Positions 40,021-51,280 of a stretch of 64,000 nt of DNA are shown here, piece by piece. The notes under the pieces are model-generated. The model was given only the letters and a program-made list of their open reading frames with translations. It was not told the DNA's origin and did not search any database. Source of the DNA: Muribaculaceae bacterium Isolate-104 (HZI). Lineage in GTDB: Bacteria; Bacteroidota; Bacteroidia; Bacteroidales; Muribaculaceae. The DNA lies in assembly GCA_003762715.1 (NCBI GenBank), contig RIBJ01000033.1, forward strand, positions 62,001-126,000. The letters run 5' to 3'. Every line of letters starts with the position of its first letter. The stretch's first letter is position 1. Position numbers and translations under genes: made by a program.

Positions 40021-41202
40021 ATGGAGAAATCAAACCACATAAGCGACAACATCCGGTATGTAGGAGTCGATGATTTGACAATAGGACTGTTTGAAAATCA
40101 GTATCCCGTTCCGCAAGGCATATCGTATAACTCATATATAATCAAGGATGAAAAGACAGCGCTGCTTGACACCGTGGACGCGGCTTTCGGGCAGGAGTGG
40201 ATGGCGAGAGTGCGGGCTGAGCTTGGCGACTGCACCCCCGACTATCTTGTAATCCATCACATGGAGCCGGACCATTCGGCAAATATCGCGAGGGCTTTGG
40301 CGGAGTTTCCCGAAATGACCCTTGTTGCAAGCGACAAGGCGGTGGGAATGCTGTCCCAGTTTTTTGAAGGTTACGATTTCAACGGGCGCACGATTGCTGT
40401 AAAAGAGGGTGATGAACTCAATCTCGGCAGTCATTGCTTGACTTTTGTGGCGGCTCCTATGGTTCACTGGCCCGAAGTTATTTTAAGCTACGAGGCGAAA
40501 GAAAAGGTGCTGTTCAGTGCCGATGCGTTCGGTAAATTCGGTGTGCCGGGCTATGAAGACGGCTGGACAAACGAGGCGCGGCGCTATTATGTGAACATTG
40601 TCGGAAAGTATGGAGCGCAGACGCAGGCACTTTTAAAAAAGGTGTCATTGAAGGATATAGAAGTCATCGCTCCGTTGCACGGACCGGTGCTGAGTGGCGA
40701 TTTAAGCCGTTACATATCGCTGTACGACATCTGGAGCTCCTACCGTCCGGAACAAAACGGAGTTTTGGTAGCCTATGCCTCGGTGTATGGCGGTACCCGT
40801 GAATGTGCGCTTGAATTTGCCGACATGTTGCGCGAAGAGGGCATAGACAATGTCGTGACATTCGATTTATGCCGTCAGGATGTGTCTGAGGCTGTAAGTC
40901 AGGCATTCAGGCTCAGTGCAATGGTTCTCGCGGGTGTCACATACGATGCCTCGCTGTTTCCGCCCATGGCTACATTTCTCCATCATCTCAAAATGAAGAA
41001 TTATAGAAACAGGGCAGTGGGTATAATTGAAAACGGGAGCTGGGCGCCGGTTGCCGGAAAACTTATGGCAGAAGCCGTTGCCGCTCTTCCCGGAATAGAA
41101 ATCATTAATCCGAAAGTGACGCTTAAAAGCCGTATGCGACTCTCCGACCGTCCTGTCATGGAGGCGCTTGCAAAGGCTCTCGCCGTTAAAGTAAAAGCGT
41201 GA
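40021..41202 (+). CDS. A-type flavoprotein (FprA/ROO family diiron flavodoxin)
   Basis: Cytosolic diiron flavoprotein of 393 residues that reduces oxygen or nitric oxide to protect anaerobic metabolism. The metallo-beta-lactamase-like N-domain has the diiron ligands HHMEPDH, MVHWPEV, FSADAFGKFG and APLHGP. The C-terminal flavodoxin domain begins near residue 250 (GVLVAYASVYGGTRECALEF). It is encoded between pdxB and rnz, with 18- and 12-base gaps. A rubredoxin partner is not in this window. Whether oxygen or NO is preferred cannot be told from sequence alone. Confidence 0.92.
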   Translation: MEKSNHISDNIRYVGVDDLTIGLFENQYPVPQGISYNSYIIKDEKTALLDTVDAAFGQEWMARVRAELGDCTPDYLVIHHMEPDHSANIARALAEFPEMTLVASDKAVGMLSQFFEGYDFNGRTIAVKEGDELNLGSHCLTFVAAPMVHWPEVILSYEAKEKVLFSADAFGKFGVPGYEDGWTNEARRYYVNIVGKYGAQTQALLKKVSLKDIEVIAPLHGPVLSGDLSRYISLYDIWSSYRPEQNGVLVAYASVYGGTRECALEFADMLREEGIDNVVTFDLCRQDVSEAVSQAFRLSAMVLAGVTYDASLFPPMATFLHHLKMKNYRNRAVGIIENGSWAPVAGKLMAEAVAALPGIEIINPKVTLKSRMRLSDRPVMEALAKALAVKVKA

Positions 41203-41214
41203 CACAGACGCTGT

Positions 41215-42129
41215 ATGGCTAAGTTTCAGGTTAATATCCTCGGATGCGGGTCTGCCACGCCAAGCGCGTTGCATAACCCCTCATGTCAGGTTATAGACTT
41301 CCGCGACAGGCTCATGATGATAGACTGTGGCGAGGGCTCCCAGGTTCAGATGCGCCGTATGAAACTGAAATTCCAGCGGCTTACAGACATTTTTATCAGT
41401 CATCTTCATGGCGACCATTGTTTTGGTCTCCCGGGACTTCTCTCCACAATGGCGCTGCATGAAAGGGGGGGGCGGGTAACCGTTCACATGCCTCAGCAGG
41501 GCATGGAACTGTTCAGAAGCTTTATAAACTACTTTTGCAAGGAGACCCCCTATGACATTGTTTTCAACGCTGTTAGCGGCGATGGAGGAATAATTTACGA
41601 AGACCACGCGCTGACAGTAGAGGCTTTTCCGCTATATCACCGCATACCGTGTTACGGATATATATTCCGGGAAAAAGCCAAATTGCGCCATCTCAACGGC
41701 GATATGGTGCGTTTTTATAATATACCTGTTGCCAGGCTGCAAAGTATCAAAGAGGGGGCTGACTATGTAACGCCTGCGGGTGACGTTATAAAAAACGATA
41801 TTCTGACAACCCCGGCAGACAAGGCTGCAAGCTATGCATATTGTTCAGACACTATGTTTGACCATAGGGTGGCGCAGGCGGTGCGGGGAGTGGATGTGCT
41901 GTATCACGAGGCAACCTACAGCGACGACTGCGCGACCAAAGCCGCCGACAGGGGACACGCCACCGCCCGTCAGGCTGCCGCGATAGCTGCGGAAGCCGGT
42001 GTCGGCAAACTCATAATTGGGCATTATTCAAAGCGCTATATTGATTATGAGGTTCTTGTCAGGGAAGCGCGCAGTGTGTTTGATAATGTTGCAGGAGCTT
42101 GTGAGGGCATTAAAATAGATTTGTTATGA
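41215..42129 (+). CDS. rnz: Ribonuclease Z
   Basis: Zinc endonuclease that removes 3' trailers from tRNA precursors. The 304 residues show the short-form RNase Z motifs: LGCGSATPSALHNPS near the start, FISHLHGDHCFGLPGL (HxHxDH), YHRIPCYGY, YCSDTMFDH, GHATARQAA and IIGHYSKRY. The stop overlaps the tadA start as ATGA, joining two tRNA-processing functions. Confidence 0.94.
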   Translation: MAKFQVNILGCGSATPSALHNPSCQVIDFRDRLMMIDCGEGSQVQMRRMKLKFQRLTDIFISHLHGDHCFGLPGLLSTMALHERGGRVTVHMPQQGMELFRSFINYFCKETPYDIVFNAVSGDGGIIYEDHALTVEAFPLYHRIPCYGYIFREKAKLRHLNGDMVRFYNIPVARLQSIKEGADYVTPAGDVIKNDILTTPADKAASYAYCSDTMFDHRVAQAVRGVDVLYHEATYSDDCATKAADRGHATARQAAAIAAEAGVGKLIIGHYSKRYIDYEVLVREARSVFDNVAGACEGIKIDLL

Positions 42130-42560
42130 ACGAGGATGAAAAATACATGCGCCTTGCACTCGAAGAGGCGTATTGCGCTGAGCGGCAGGGCGAAATCCCC
42201 ATAGGGGCTGTTGTTGTATGCGACGGTATGGTTCTGGGCAGAGGTCACAATCTTACCGAAACGCTAAATGATGTCACTGCACATGCCGAGATGCAGGCGA
42301 TTACTGCCGCCGCACAGACAACAGGCGGCAAGTATCTGACCAAATGTACGCTATATGTTACTGTAGAGCCTTGTCTTATGTGCGCCGGAGCCATAGGCTG
42401 GAGTCAGATTAAAAAAATAGTTTACGGCGCGTCGGATAGCAAAAGGGGCTATTCAACATTCACTCAGTCGCCGTTTCATCCCAAAGCCACGGTATTGTCA
42501 GGAGTGCTTGCCGAAGAGTGTGCGGCTCTGATGAAAAGATTTTTTGCAGACAAGCGTTAG
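42126..42560 (+). CDS. tadA: tRNA-specific adenosine deaminase
   Basis: Converts adenosine 34 of certain tRNAs to inosine. The cytidine-deaminase-fold zinc motifs are THAEM-like in [10 protein letters not shown] and [14 protein letters not shown]. The 144 residues are normal. It is coupled to rnz (ATGA) and converges on mutS, the two stop codons overlapping at 42557-42560. Confidence 0.93.
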   Translation: MNEDEKYMRLALEEAYCAERQGEIPIGAVVVCDGMVLGRGHNLTETLNDVTAHAEMQAITAAAQTTGGKYLTKCTLYVTVEPCLMCAGAIGWSQIKKIVYGASDSKRGYSTFTQSPFHPKATVLSGVLAEECAALMKRFFADKR

Positions 42561-45187
42561 TCCTTGCCGGTTATAATCTTTTTTATGTCGTGCAGCTTGT
42601 TTAAAGCCGCCATGGGTGTCAGATTGTTTATATCAGTGCTTGCTATCTCATTGCGAATCTGCGACAGAACCGGGTCGTCGAGCTGAAAGAATGTCATCTG
42701 CATTCCGCCACCGGTGCCGTTGCTGATATTTTCCAGCGTCTTGCCAATGATTTCCTTGTTTTCGCGGCGGTTGGCTTCCTCAAGATGTGAAAGCACTTTT
42801 GAGGCGCGGTCCACTATGGAGCGGGGCATCCCCGCAAGTTTTGCCACATGGATGCCGAAGCTGTGTTCGCTGCCGCCGCGCGACAGTTTGCGCAGAAAAA
42901 CAATTTTTCCGTTTATCTCGCTGACAGAGACATTGTAATTCACCACTCTCTTGAAGTTCTTTTCCATTTCGTTGAGTTCGTGATAGTGGGTGGCGAAAAG
43001 TGTTTTCGGGTGCATGTCTCCGAAATCATGGATATGCTCCACAATAGCCCATGCTATTGAAATGCCATCGTAGGTGGAGGTACCTCTGCCAAGTTCGTCA
43101 AACAGAATCAGCGAGCGCTGGCTCATATTGTTGAGAATGGAGGCGGCTTCTGTCATCTCCACCATGAATGTGCTTTCTCCCAACGAAATATTGTCGCTTG
43201 CTCCTACTCGGGTGAAAATTTTGTCGACTATTCCTATTTTGGCGCTTTGTGCGGCAACAAAACACCCTATCTGTGCAAGCAACACATTCAGTGCTGTCTG
43301 CCTGAGCAATGCTGATTTACCGGACATGTTGGGCCCTGTAATCATCATTATCTGAGTGGAGCTGTTGGACAGATTGACGGTGTTGGAAATATAAGGCTCT
43401 CCCGGAGGCAGCTGCTTTTCGATAACAGGGTGGCGACCCTCGACAATGTCTATGTCAAGAGAATTGTCGACAACCGGACGGTTGTACCGGTTCTCTAAGG
43501 AAACGCGGGTAAAGGACAGAAGAACGTCAAGCCTGCCTATTTCAGCCGCATTGCGCAGAATTTCAGGTATGTGTCTGGCAACAGATTCCACGAGTCTGCC
43601 ATAAATGTGGTTTTCAATCACCGCTATTCGTTCCTGTGCTCCCAGAATTTTTTCTTCGTATTCTTTAAGCTCCGGGGTGATGTATCGTTCGGCATTCACG
43701 AGGGTCTGCTTGCGAATCCACTCTCTGGGCACTTTGTCGCGGTGGGTGTTGGTTACTTCGATATAGTAGCCGAATACGTTGTTATAGCCTATTTTAAGGC
43801 TTGATATGCCGGTAGCCTCACTCTCGCGAGCCTGGACTTTCATCAGATAGTCCTTGCCGAAAAAGGCTATCTCGCGCAGTTCGTCAAGTTCTTTGTCAAC
43901 GCCTTGTCTTATTACCGGGCCTTTGCCGAGGGCGGAAGGTGCGTCGTCGACTATAGTAGACGCAATGGCGTTGAGGGCTTCCGGGCATAGACTGAGTTTT
44001 TTGCCGGTTTCGGCAACCTCCTGCTGGTCGGCGGCGGTACACAGTTCCTTGACGGGTGCTGTGGCTGACAAGGCGTTGCGTAGCTGGACAAGCTCACGGG
44101 GTGACACTCTGCCGACACCGACTTTTGATACAAGGCGTTCCATGTCGCCTATCTGCTCAAGCCAGTTTTTGAGCTCCTCGCGCTCCTCCGGCTTGCGGAA
44201 AAAGTACTCTACGACATCGAGCCTCCGGTTTATTTCATCGGCATCCTTGAGCGGAAACAGTACCCACCGCCTTAGAAGTCTCGCGCCCATAGGGCTGACA
44301 GTGCGGTCAATCACATCGAGAAGACATTTTCCGTCCTCTCCCATACCCTCTGTCAGCTCAAGATTCCTGACCGTAAACCGGTCAAGCCTCACATAGCGGT
44401 CCTCTTCTATGCGCGATAAAGAGGATATATGGCTTATGTTGGTGTGCTGGGTTATGTCAAGATAATGCAGTATTGCGCCTGCGGCGATAATTGCCGCAGG
44501 CATATTGTTGATGCCGAAGCCTTTGAGGCTTCCGGTTTCGAACTGGCGCAGAAGTCTTTCCGTTGCCGCCTCTATTGTGAAAATCCAGTCATCCAGACCG
44601 GATATAAGGCAACGGTTGTTTGCAAGCAGCTCATCGAATTTGCGCTTTTTGTCGTTTTCTACAAGAACCTCTTTGGGCCCGAAGTTGACAAGCAGTTTGT
44701 CGATATAGTCGGGCGAGCCCTGCGCCGAAAGAAATTCGCCTGTGGATATGTCGAGAAATGCGACGCCCATGGGCCCGTTGCCAATGTGCACGGCGGCTAC
44801 AAAATTGTTGCGTTTATGGTCAAGGATATTGTCGTTTATGCTGACTCCAGGTGTCACAAGCTCTGTGATGCCGCGCTTTACGAGTTTTTTAGTCAGTTTG
44901 GGGTCTTCAAGCTGCTCGCAAATGGCAACCCGTTTGCCCGCACGTACAAGTTTCGGCAGATATGTGTCAAGGGCGTGGTGCGGAAATCCGGCAAGTTCAA
45001 CAGATGATGCGGAGCCGTTTGCCCGTCGGGTGAGGGTGATTCCGAGAATCTCGGAAGCGGCGATTGCATCTTCGCTGAATGTTTCGTAAAAGTCACCGAC
45101 TCTGAAAAGAAGTATGGCATCCGGATGCTTCTGCTTCATTTCCAGATACTGTTTCATCAGAGGAGTTTCGACAACTTTCTTTGCCAT
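42557..45187 (-). CDS. mutS: DNA mismatch repair protein MutS
   Basis: Recognises mismatches and starts methyl-independent repair. The 876 residues hold all domains: the mismatch-binding N-domain with [10 protein letters not shown] (the Phe-x-Glu motif), connector, lever and clamp regions, and an ABC-type ATPase with Walker [17 protein letters not shown] near residue 615, [16 protein letters not shown] (Walker B) and LFATHYHEL. The C-terminal tail is shortened but typical. It is the third gene of a minus-strand run after the GH20 and DUF2461 genes, with a 41-base gap upstream. Confidence 0.96.
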   Translation of the reverse strand: MAKKVVETPLMKQYLEMKQKHPDAILLFRVGDFYETFSEDAIAASEILGITLTRRANGSASSVELAGFPHHALDTYLPKLVRAGKRVAICEQLEDPKLTKKLVKRGITELVTPGVSINDNILDHKRNNFVAAVHIGNGPMGVAFLDISTGEFLSAQGSPDYIDKLLVNFGPKEVLVENDKKRKFDELLANNRCLISGLDDWIFTIEAATERLLRQFETGSLKGFGINNMPAAIIAAGAILHYLDITQHTNISHISSLSRIEEDRYVRLDRFTVRNLELTEGMGEDGKCLLDVIDRTVSPMGARLLRRWVLFPLKDADEINRRLDVVEYFFRKPEEREELKNWLEQIGDMERLVSKVGVGRVSPRELVQLRNALSATAPVKELCTAADQQEVAETGKKLSLCPEALNAIASTIVDDAPSALGKGPVIRQGVDKELDELREIAFFGKDYLMKVQARESEATGISSLKIGYNNVFGYYIEVTNTHRDKVPREWIRKQTLVNAERYITPELKEYEEKILGAQERIAVIENHIYGRLVESVARHIPEILRNAAEIGRLDVLLSFTRVSLENRYNRPVVDNSLDIDIVEGRHPVIEKQLPPGEPYISNTVNLSNSSTQIMMITGPNMSGKSALLRQTALNVLLAQIGCFVAAQSAKIGIVDKIFTRVGASDNISLGESTFMVEMTEAASILNNMSQRSLILFDELGRGTSTYDGISIAWAIVEHIHDFGDMHPKTLFATHYHELNEMEKNFKRVVNYNVSVSEINGKIVFLRKLSRGGSEHSFGIHVAKLAGMPRSIVDRASKVLSHLEEANRRENKEIIGKTLENISNGTGGGMQMTFFQLDDPVLSQIRNEIASTDINNLTPMAALNKLHDIKKIITGKD

Positions 45188-45228
45188 ATCGGTAGGATTT
45201 GTATTGTTAATCGGTCGGAGCTTAGTGG

Positions 45229-45900
45229 TTATTCGTCAATGGAATAATTGAGGAAGTCGACAAACGGTTTTATTGTATGGAATTTTTCAGCGGCGACCAG
45301 CGGCCAGTCTTTGTTCATGAAGAAATCTTTCTCGCAGGGGCAGAATCTTCCATAGTCCTTGCGTCTGAGCAGGTCGGCGTTCGGGTGGTTGCGTTGCCAC
45401 CCTTTGGGTATTGTTTTGAGGGTATCTCCCGCCCATAACGGGAAATTGGACTTTAGCTGCGGGTTGTCCATTATTTCCTCAAATTCCTCGATGTTGTCCA
45501 CAATTGCGTGGCGCAGCTTGTTGAGAACCGGCTGTTCTGGGCACCAGATGCCTGCATACAGACCGTTGTCGGCAATGCCGCGCAAGCCTGTCTGTATGTA
45601 ATATCCTGCGCGGTGTGTCTTGCGCCCCCACGGGGAAATCGCCGCGGAGAAAAACAGTTTGAACGGACTTTTGTCCTGGCTGAACCGTGTATCGCGGTAA
45701 AAGCGGTATGCACATGACTTAGCTGTTTGTCCTGCAAGAGCGGGTTCCCACACGGTCATTGCCGCGAGCATGGTGTCTATGTCTTTGAGCCATGCCGCCC
45801 TGAGTTCATCATATTCGGCTTTGTGCTCGGCAAACCATGGACGGTTGTTGTTCAGGCTAAGCTCTGTCAGAAATGAATATAAGTCGGGGATATAGCTCAT
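45229..45900 (-). CDS. DUF2461 family protein
   Basis: Soluble 223-residue protein of the DUF2461/TIGR02453 family, recognised by [20 protein letters not shown] at the start, [25 protein letters not shown] and the late Trp-rich [19 protein letters not shown]. The biochemical function is unknown; members are widespread in Bacteroidota and other bacteria. It starts two bases after the GH20 stop and lies upstream of mutS, so it is probably cotranscribed with both. Confidence 0.88.
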   Translation of the reverse strand: MSYIPDLYSFLTELSLNNNRPWFAEHKAEYDELRAAWLKDIDTMLAAMTVWEPALAGQTAKSCAYRFYRDTRFSQDKSPFKLFFSAAISPWGRKTHRAGYYIQTGLRGIADNGLYAGIWCPEQPVLNKLRHAIVDNIEEFEEIMDNPQLKSNFPLWAGDTLKTIPKGWQRNHPNADLLRRKDYGRFCPCEKDFFMNKDWPLVAAEKFHTIKPFVDFLNYSIDE

Positions 45901-45902
45901 TG

Positions 45903-48101
45903 TCAGTCTTTTTTGCGTACAAACACAAGTCCGTGAGAGTCATTGGAGCCTTCGCCCCATTGTTGTATCTGTAATGTGAACGGAGTTCCCGCCTCAAAAT
46001 CAGATACGCTGAACTCGTACTGCACCGGCTCTGTGGTCACTGGTTTGTCTGCGTCAACAGATGCAGAACACTCGTTGCGCTTCATAAGTTTCATGTTGCC
46101 CAGACGGAGTGTGGCATTGCCCTTCAGCGGTATGAATGAGACAACATAGTCGCCGTTGCCGGATATTTTGCCAGTCACGTCTATGCTCCAGGTTGCGGGT
46201 TTGGGCTGCACCTGCATCGGACCCCATTCGGTGGCAAGCCTGCCATATTCGGCATAAGCAGAGTAGTCGGGAGCGAAATATATGGGGAGCGACACCCGCT
46301 TGCCGTCAGCTACAGTAGACGCGTGGAAGTCGGATTTTGATGCGACTTTAACCGGGGCGCCTGTGTACAGAGGCGAGTGTGCTGTCGGATAGGAGCCGTC
46401 GGTTGTGTAGCGTATTTCAGAGCCGGGAAGCGGATTGGAGATAGTGAAAGAAACGCTGCCGTCCGAGTTTTCGGTCATGGACTCTATTTCCGGCTCCGGC
46501 ATACGGTACACCGCACCCTTTGAGTCCAGGCGTGCATAGTGTTTCGACAGCCTTGCCTTGAAGTCGTCATAGTTTCGCTTTGATTCTTTTCCCCATGCAA
46601 CTTCCGCAACGGCAAGCAGGCGGGGGAATGTCAGGTAGTCTACATAATTTTCCGACCTGTTTTCATTTATCTGCGGAAGCTCCTGCAAAACAGTGCCGTG
46701 AATGAACTGGTCGCTCCACAGACATCCCTGCACGCCAAGAACGGTAGACTCCGGGCTGTAATCGTTTACAGGCATGGAGTAGCATTTTTCCACAGAAATA
46801 GGGGGCATCCATGCGGCGGCCTTGATTTCTCCGGGTGTGGATGACTCAGGGAAGTCAAGATACATGTGGGTTGCGGGGGTGAGAATCGCCTTGTGACCGT
46901 CAGGTACAGCAAAAGTGGAGTCGGCTACATTGTGCCATATAAGGGCTACCACAGGGGTGTCAACCTTTCCTCTGGTAATGATTTCTTCCCAGCCTATGAC
47001 TGTACGGCCTTTCTCAGCCATCATCGAGGCAATAACATTGGTGAGCCATCCCTGAAGTTCGGATGCCTTCGTGAGTCCGGCTTCTTTCATCCTCGCCTGA
47101 CAGTCAGAACACTCCTCCCATCGGGAATACACCGCTTCGTCACCACCTATATTAATATACTTTGAGGGGAACAGAGCCACAGTTTCGTCCAAAACATCGC
47201 GAAGAAACTCTATTGAGCTGTCTTTGCCTACGCAAAGCAGGTCGCGGCTTATAAAATGCTGGCGCGGGAGTTCGTGCTGAAGCCCTGTGCAAGACAGCCA
47301 CGGGTAGGCTACTATGGCAGACAGAATGTGTGCCGGTAACTCTATTTCAGGTATGATTTCCACATTGCGGAGTCTGCCATATTCTATAATCTCCTTTATG
47401 TCGTCCTGAGTGTAATAGCCGCCGAGCTTGTTGTGCTCGGGACCGGCGTATGCCCCGACTTCGGTAAGGCGCGGGTATTTTTTTATTTCGAGCCTCCATC
47501 CGGAGTCGTCAATCAGATGAAACTGAAGTTTGTTCAGTTTGTACATTGCCATCATGTCGATATAGTGCTTGACATAGTCTTTGTCGTGGAAATACCTTGC
47601 CACGTCAAGCATCATGCCGCGCCACGGACGTTCGGGAGCATCTTTTATGCTGACACATAGCGCGCTCCAGTCAATGCCTTTTACGGGCTTGTCGCTGTAT
47701 ATCTGTGCCGGGAAAAGCTGCAGCAATGTCTGTATTCCATAAAACAGACCGCCCTTGTCGGCGCCGGTGACGGTTACGCTTCCCGGAGTCACATCCAGAG
47801 AGTAGCCTTCGGGCTGTGTGATTTTTGTCGAGTCCACAAGCAGCATTATTTTGCCCTTGCCTGAAACAGTTTTTAGATCGAGTCCTGTCGAGGTGCCGAT
47901 AATATCTTTCAGGTAAGCGGCGTATTCCTCCAGTCCCTTGCCGTAGCCGATAGTGGTTGAGGGTGAAAGACTGAAAGACCCCGACTTCTCGACTACGCTC
48001 GCCGGCGCGGGAATAATTGACACCGGAACTGCCTGAATGGCGGAAGGACAGGCTAAAGCCAATGCAACAGCTGCGGCTTGTAAAGATAATCTCAAGTTCA
48101 T
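45903..48101 (-). CDS. Exported beta-N-acetylhexosaminidase, GH20
   Basis: Glycoside hydrolase that removes terminal N-acetylhexosamine from glycans such as mucin O-glycans or chitooligosaccharides, by substrate-assisted catalysis. A signal peptide occupies residues 1-24 (ending AIQA). A GH20b N-domain (about 25-150) and a TIM barrel (about 155-500) follow. Its catalytic Asp-Glu pair is in INIGGDEAVYSRWEEC near residue 320, and MMLDVARYFHDKDYVKHYID and FHLIDDSGWRLEI are also typical. A chitobiase-like C-terminal segment (PLPGSEIRYTTDGSYP) completes the 732 residues. It could serve mucin foraging in the gut. Confidence 0.93.
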   Translation of the reverse strand: MNLRLSLQAAAVALALACPSAIQAVPVSIIPAPASVVEKSGSFSLSPSTTIGYGKGLEEYAAYLKDIIGTSTGLDLKTVSGKGKIMLLVDSTKITQPEGYSLDVTPGSVTVTGADKGGLFYGIQTLLQLFPAQIYSDKPVKGIDWSALCVSIKDAPERPWRGMMLDVARYFHDKDYVKHYIDMMAMYKLNKLQFHLIDDSGWRLEIKKYPRLTEVGAYAGPEHNKLGGYYTQDDIKEIIEYGRLRNVEIIPEIELPAHILSAIVAYPWLSCTGLQHELPRQHFISRDLLCVGKDSSIEFLRDVLDETVALFPSKYINIGGDEAVYSRWEECSDCQARMKEAGLTKASELQGWLTNVIASMMAEKGRTVIGWEEIITRGKVDTPVVALIWHNVADSTFAVPDGHKAILTPATHMYLDFPESSTPGEIKAAAWMPPISVEKCYSMPVNDYSPESTVLGVQGCLWSDQFIHGTVLQELPQINENRSENYVDYLTFPRLLAVAEVAWGKESKRNYDDFKARLSKHYARLDSKGAVYRMPEPEIESMTENSDGSVSFTISNPLPGSEIRYTTDGSYPTAHSPLYTGAPVKVASKSDFHASTVADGKRVSLPIYFAPDYSAYAEYGRLATEWGPMQVQPKPATWSIDVTGKISGNGDYVVSFIPLKGNATLRLGNMKLMKRNECSASVDADKPVTTEPVQYEFSVSDFEAGTPFTLQIQQWGEGSNDSHGLVFVRKKD

Positions 48102-48131
48102 GATAGAGTACTGTATAGGTGAAATGAGTTA

Positions 48132-48139
48132 CAAAGTTA
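48132..48139 (-). promoter_or_regulatory. -7 box of the GH20-DUF2461-mutS operon
   Basis: TAACTTTG on the minus strand, 31 bases upstream of the GH20 start at 48101. The -33 element is not clear. Confidence 0.5.
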
Positions 48140-48253
48140 GCGAAAAAATATGGTAACAGACAGCGTAATGCCTGAAAAAGCCTCGTGAAACCGGTATGCA
48201 AAAGCCAATGGCGGAAATATTTGATAATAGTTAAAGATTTTTTTCTTTAATCG

Positions 48254-48284
48254 TTGGAATAGCGCTTAATTTAGATTACTTTTG
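48254..48284 (+). promoter_or_regulatory. Promoter of the fumarate reductase operon
   Basis: TTG at 48254-48256, 20-base spacer, TACTTTTG at 48277-48284. The leader to the ATG at 48348 is about 57 bases. Confidence 0.7.
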
Positions 48285-48347
48285 CAGAAAGTATAACCTT
48301 AGAGTAAATCCAAATTACCGAAATTTAATCCAAATTTTTTTATCACT

Positions 48348-49157
48348 ATGTGGTTAACATGCTCATCTATAGGGAGGAAGCTGGTGATGGCAGTCACCGG
48401 CGTGTGCCTTGTCCTATTTGTAACATTTCACTGTCTGATGAACGGTGTAGCGCTGTTCTGGCCTGAGGCATACAACGATGTGTGTGCCTTCCTTGGTGCC
48501 AACTGGTATGCTCTGATAGCATCTATCGGGCTTGCCGCTCTGTTCATAATCCACATCATTTACGCTGTGTGGCTCACCTTGCAAAACCGCAAGGCGCGCG
48601 GCTCCAGCCGTTATGCTGTGACATCACGCCCCGTGCAGGTTGAATGGGCAAGCAAAAACATGCTTGTGCTCGGCATTGTGGTTGTGGCTTTCCTTGTAGT
48701 GCACCTCATCCAGTTCTGGGCAAAAATGCAGCTTGCGGAAATCTGCGAGTCATGTGTTGTTGAGGGCGGAGAGGCTATTCCCCCTCAGGCAGGCACTCTG
48801 TTCATCCAGATTGCATTCTCTCAGATTTGGACTCCGATTGTATACATCATAGGTTTTGTGGCTCTATGGTTCCACATGAACCACGGTTTCTGGTCAATGT
48901 TCCAGAGCGCCGGTTGGGACAATGACGTGTGGATCAAACGCCTCAAATGCATTGGCTGCTGGTGGACATCAATCGTTATTGCTCTGTTTGTGGCTCAGGC
49001 GATTGTCTTCACCGTTCAGGCTCGCAAAGGTTTCTACAACGACAATGAAGGTCTCAAACAGCAGTACATCGAGTTTCGTGAAGAAATGAATGCAAAGCAC
49101 GTAGAGTGCGAACCGGCATCGGAATCTGTTGAGGTTCTAACTATTATTAACGAATAA
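48348..49157 (+). CDS. frdC: Fumarate reductase / succinate dehydrogenase cytochrome b subunit
   Basis: Membrane anchor of quinol:fumarate reductase, 269 residues with five transmembrane helices (for example MAVTGVCLVLFVTFHCLMNG, ALIASIGLAALFIIHIIYAV and IVYIIGFVALWFHMNHGFW). Conserved histidines within the helices (FHCLMNG, FIIHIIY, VVHLIQF, WFHMNH) are candidate heme ligands. It is longer than many relatives: a loop of about 25 residues near 128-155 carries two Cys, and the C-terminal 30 residues are polar. First gene of frdCAB, which couples anaerobic electron transport to succinate formation. Confidence 0.92.
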   Translation: MWLTCSSIGRKLVMAVTGVCLVLFVTFHCLMNGVALFWPEAYNDVCAFLGANWYALIASIGLAALFIIHIIYAVWLTLQNRKARGSSRYAVTSRPVQVEWASKNMLVLGIVVVAFLVVHLIQFWAKMQLAEICESCVVEGGEAIPPQAGTLFIQIAFSQIWTPIVYIIGFVALWFHMNHGFWSMFQSAGWDNDVWIKRLKCIGCWWTSIVIALFVAQAIVFTVQARKGFYNDNEGLKQQYIEFREEMNAKHVECEPASESVEVLTIINE

Positions 49158-49175
49158 ATTAACACAATCACAGAT

Positions 49176-51203
49176 ATGGCAGACTTAAAAAATGTAGAGG
49201 GTATGATTGATTCTACCCCTATAATGAAGGATTACGCCGACATCGAATCCTCCAAGCTCCCCGAATATCAGATTGACTCAAAGGTGCCCGAAGGCCCCAT
49301 TGCTGACAAGTGGACCAACTACAAGGCTCATCAGAAACTTGTCAATCCCGCCAACAAGCGCAATCTTGACGTGATTGTGGTTGGTACCGGTCTTGCCGGC
49401 GCTTCTGCGGCGTCGACTCTTGCCGAACTGGGCTTCAATGTGCTCAACTTCTGCATTCAGGACAGCCCCCGTCGCGCGCACTCAATTGCGGCTCAGGGCG
49501 GTATTAACGCAGCGAAAGACTATCAGAACGACGGCGACTCAGTTTACCGTCTCTTCTATGACACTGTAAAGGGTGGTGACTTCCGCAGCCGCGAGGCCAA
49601 TGTGTACCGTCTCGCCGAGGTGTCAAACAATATCATCGACCAGTGCGTGCAGCAGGGTGTGCCTTTTGCGCGTGAATACGGCGGTCTTCTTGCAAACCGT
49701 TCTTTCGGCGGCGCCCAGGTGAGCCGTACATTCTATGCAAAGGGACAGACCGGTCAGCAGCTCCTCCTCGGCGCTTACGCTTCGCTCAACCGTCAAATTC
49801 AGAAAGGTCAGGTGAAGTCGTACAACCGTCGCGAAATGCTCGACCTCGTAATCATTGACGGTCGTGCCCGCGGTATTATTGTACGCAACCTCGTTACAGG
49901 CAAGCTGGAACGCTACGCCGCTCATGCGGTTGTGCTTGCGACCGGCGGTTACGGACGCACTTTCTTCCTCTCTACAAACGCTATGGGCTGTAACGGCTCG
50001 GCTGCGATTCAGGCATTCAAGAAAGGCGCTTATCTGTCAAACCTCGCATTCACTCAGATTCACCCCACCTGTATCCCCGTTCACGGCGAAGACCAGTCGA
50101 AGCTCACACTCATGAGCGAATCGCTCCGTAACGACGGCCGTATCTGGGTGCCCAAGAAAAAAGAGGACGCCGAGGCTATCCGTGCAGGCAAGAAACGCCC
50201 CACAGACATCCCCGACGAAGACCGTGACTTCTATCTGGAGCGCCGTTATCCCGCATTCGGCAACCTCTGCCCCCGTGACATAGCCAGCCGTGCCGCAAAA
50301 GAACGCTGCGATGCCGGCTTCGGCGTAGGTACAGGAAATGCGGTATATCTCGACTTCAAATATGCCATACAGCGTCTCGGCGCCGATGTTGTGCGCGACC
50401 GCTACGGCAACCTCTTCGACATGTACCAGATGATTTCCGATGACAACCCCTATGAGACCCCGATGATGATATTCCCCGCCAGCCACTACACCATGGGCGG
50501 TATCTGGGTCGACTACGAACTCCAGACATCTATCAAGGGGCTGTTTGCCATCGGTGAATGTAACTTCTCCGACCACGGCGCAAACCGTCTCGGCGCGTCT
50601 GCTCTCATGCAGGGTCTTGCCGACGGTTACTTCGTGCTTCCGTACACTATGCAGAACTACCTCAGCGACCAGATCAAGGTGCCCCACTTCACAACCGACA
50701 CCAAAGAGTTTGACGACGCTGAAAAGGCAGTACGCGACCGTATCGAGAAACTTATGGCTATCAAGGGTACCAAGAGTCCCGATGAAATCCACAAGCGTCT
50801 CGGTCATGTGATGTGGAACCTTGTTGGCATGGGCCGTACTCTCCAGAGCCTTGTAAAAGCGCTCGACGAGCTTGAGGATGTGCGCAAGGAGTTCTACACC
50901 GACCTGCGTATAGTAGGCAGCGCCGACGACCTCAACACCGAACTTGAAAAGGCTCTGCGTCTGGAAGACTTCCTTGTCATGGCGAAGATGATGGCTATCG
51001 ACGCGCTTCACCGCAATGAAAGCTGCGGCGCCCACTTCCGCGAAGAGTACCAGACTCCCGACGGCGAGGCAAAGCGCAATGACGAAGAGTACATGTATGT
51101 GAGCTGCTGGAAATACACCGGCGACAACGAAAAACCGGTGCTTCTCAAGGAACCCCTCAAATATGAGGCTATCCAGGTGCAGACCCGTAACTACAAGTCA
51201 TAA
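49176..51203 (+). CDS. frdA: Fumarate reductase flavoprotein subunit
   Basis: Catalytic FAD subunit facing the cytosol, 675 residues. The dinucleotide-binding loop is [20 protein letters not shown], and covalent-FAD-type residues lie in [19 protein letters not shown]. Active-site segments are [53 protein letters not shown] and [19 protein letters not shown]. The gene lies 18 bases after frdC. Codon choice is visibly biased to CGT/CGC, AAC and GAC codons, consistent with high expression; this is an impression, not a calculation. Confidence 0.95.
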   Translation: MADLKNVEGMIDSTPIMKDYADIESSKLPEYQIDSKVPEGPIADKWTNYKAHQKLVNPANKRNLDVIVVGTGLAGASAASTLAELGFNVLNFCIQDSPRRAHSIAAQGGINAAKDYQNDGDSVYRLFYDTVKGGDFRSREANVYRLAEVSNNIIDQCVQQGVPFAREYGGLLANRSFGGAQVSRTFYAKGQTGQQLLLGAYASLNRQIQKGQVKSYNRREMLDLVIIDGRARGIIVRNLVTGKLERYAAHAVVLATGGYGRTFFLSTNAMGCNGSAAIQAFKKGAYLSNLAFTQIHPTCIPVHGEDQSKLTLMSESLRNDGRIWVPKKKEDAEAIRAGKKRPTDIPDEDRDFYLERRYPAFGNLCPRDIASRAAKERCDAGFGVGTGNAVYLDFKYAIQRLGADVVRDRYGNLFDMYQMISDDNPYETPMMIFPASHYTMGGIWVDYELQTSIKGLFAIGECNFSDHGANRLGASALMQGLADGYFVLPYTMQNYLSDQIKVPHFTTDTKEFDDAEKAVRDRIEKLMAIKGTKSPDEIHKRLGHVMWNLVGMGRTLQSLVKALDELEDVRKEFYTDLRIVGSADDLNTELEKALRLEDFLVMAKMMAIDALHRNESCGAHFREEYQTPDGEAKRNDEEYMYVSCWKYTGDNEKPVLLKEPLKYEAIQVQTRNYKS

Positions 51204-51280
51204 CAGTAAACAACCACGGGGCATAGGCAATGGCGGGTTCGCCGCCGTTGCCGAGCCTACCAAATAACAAACAACATCAA

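Noticed and set aside
50037-51035. 332-codon minus-strand open frame opposite frdA
   Set aside because: frdA is unmistakable in the other direction; the long antisense frame is a by-product of its codon bias.
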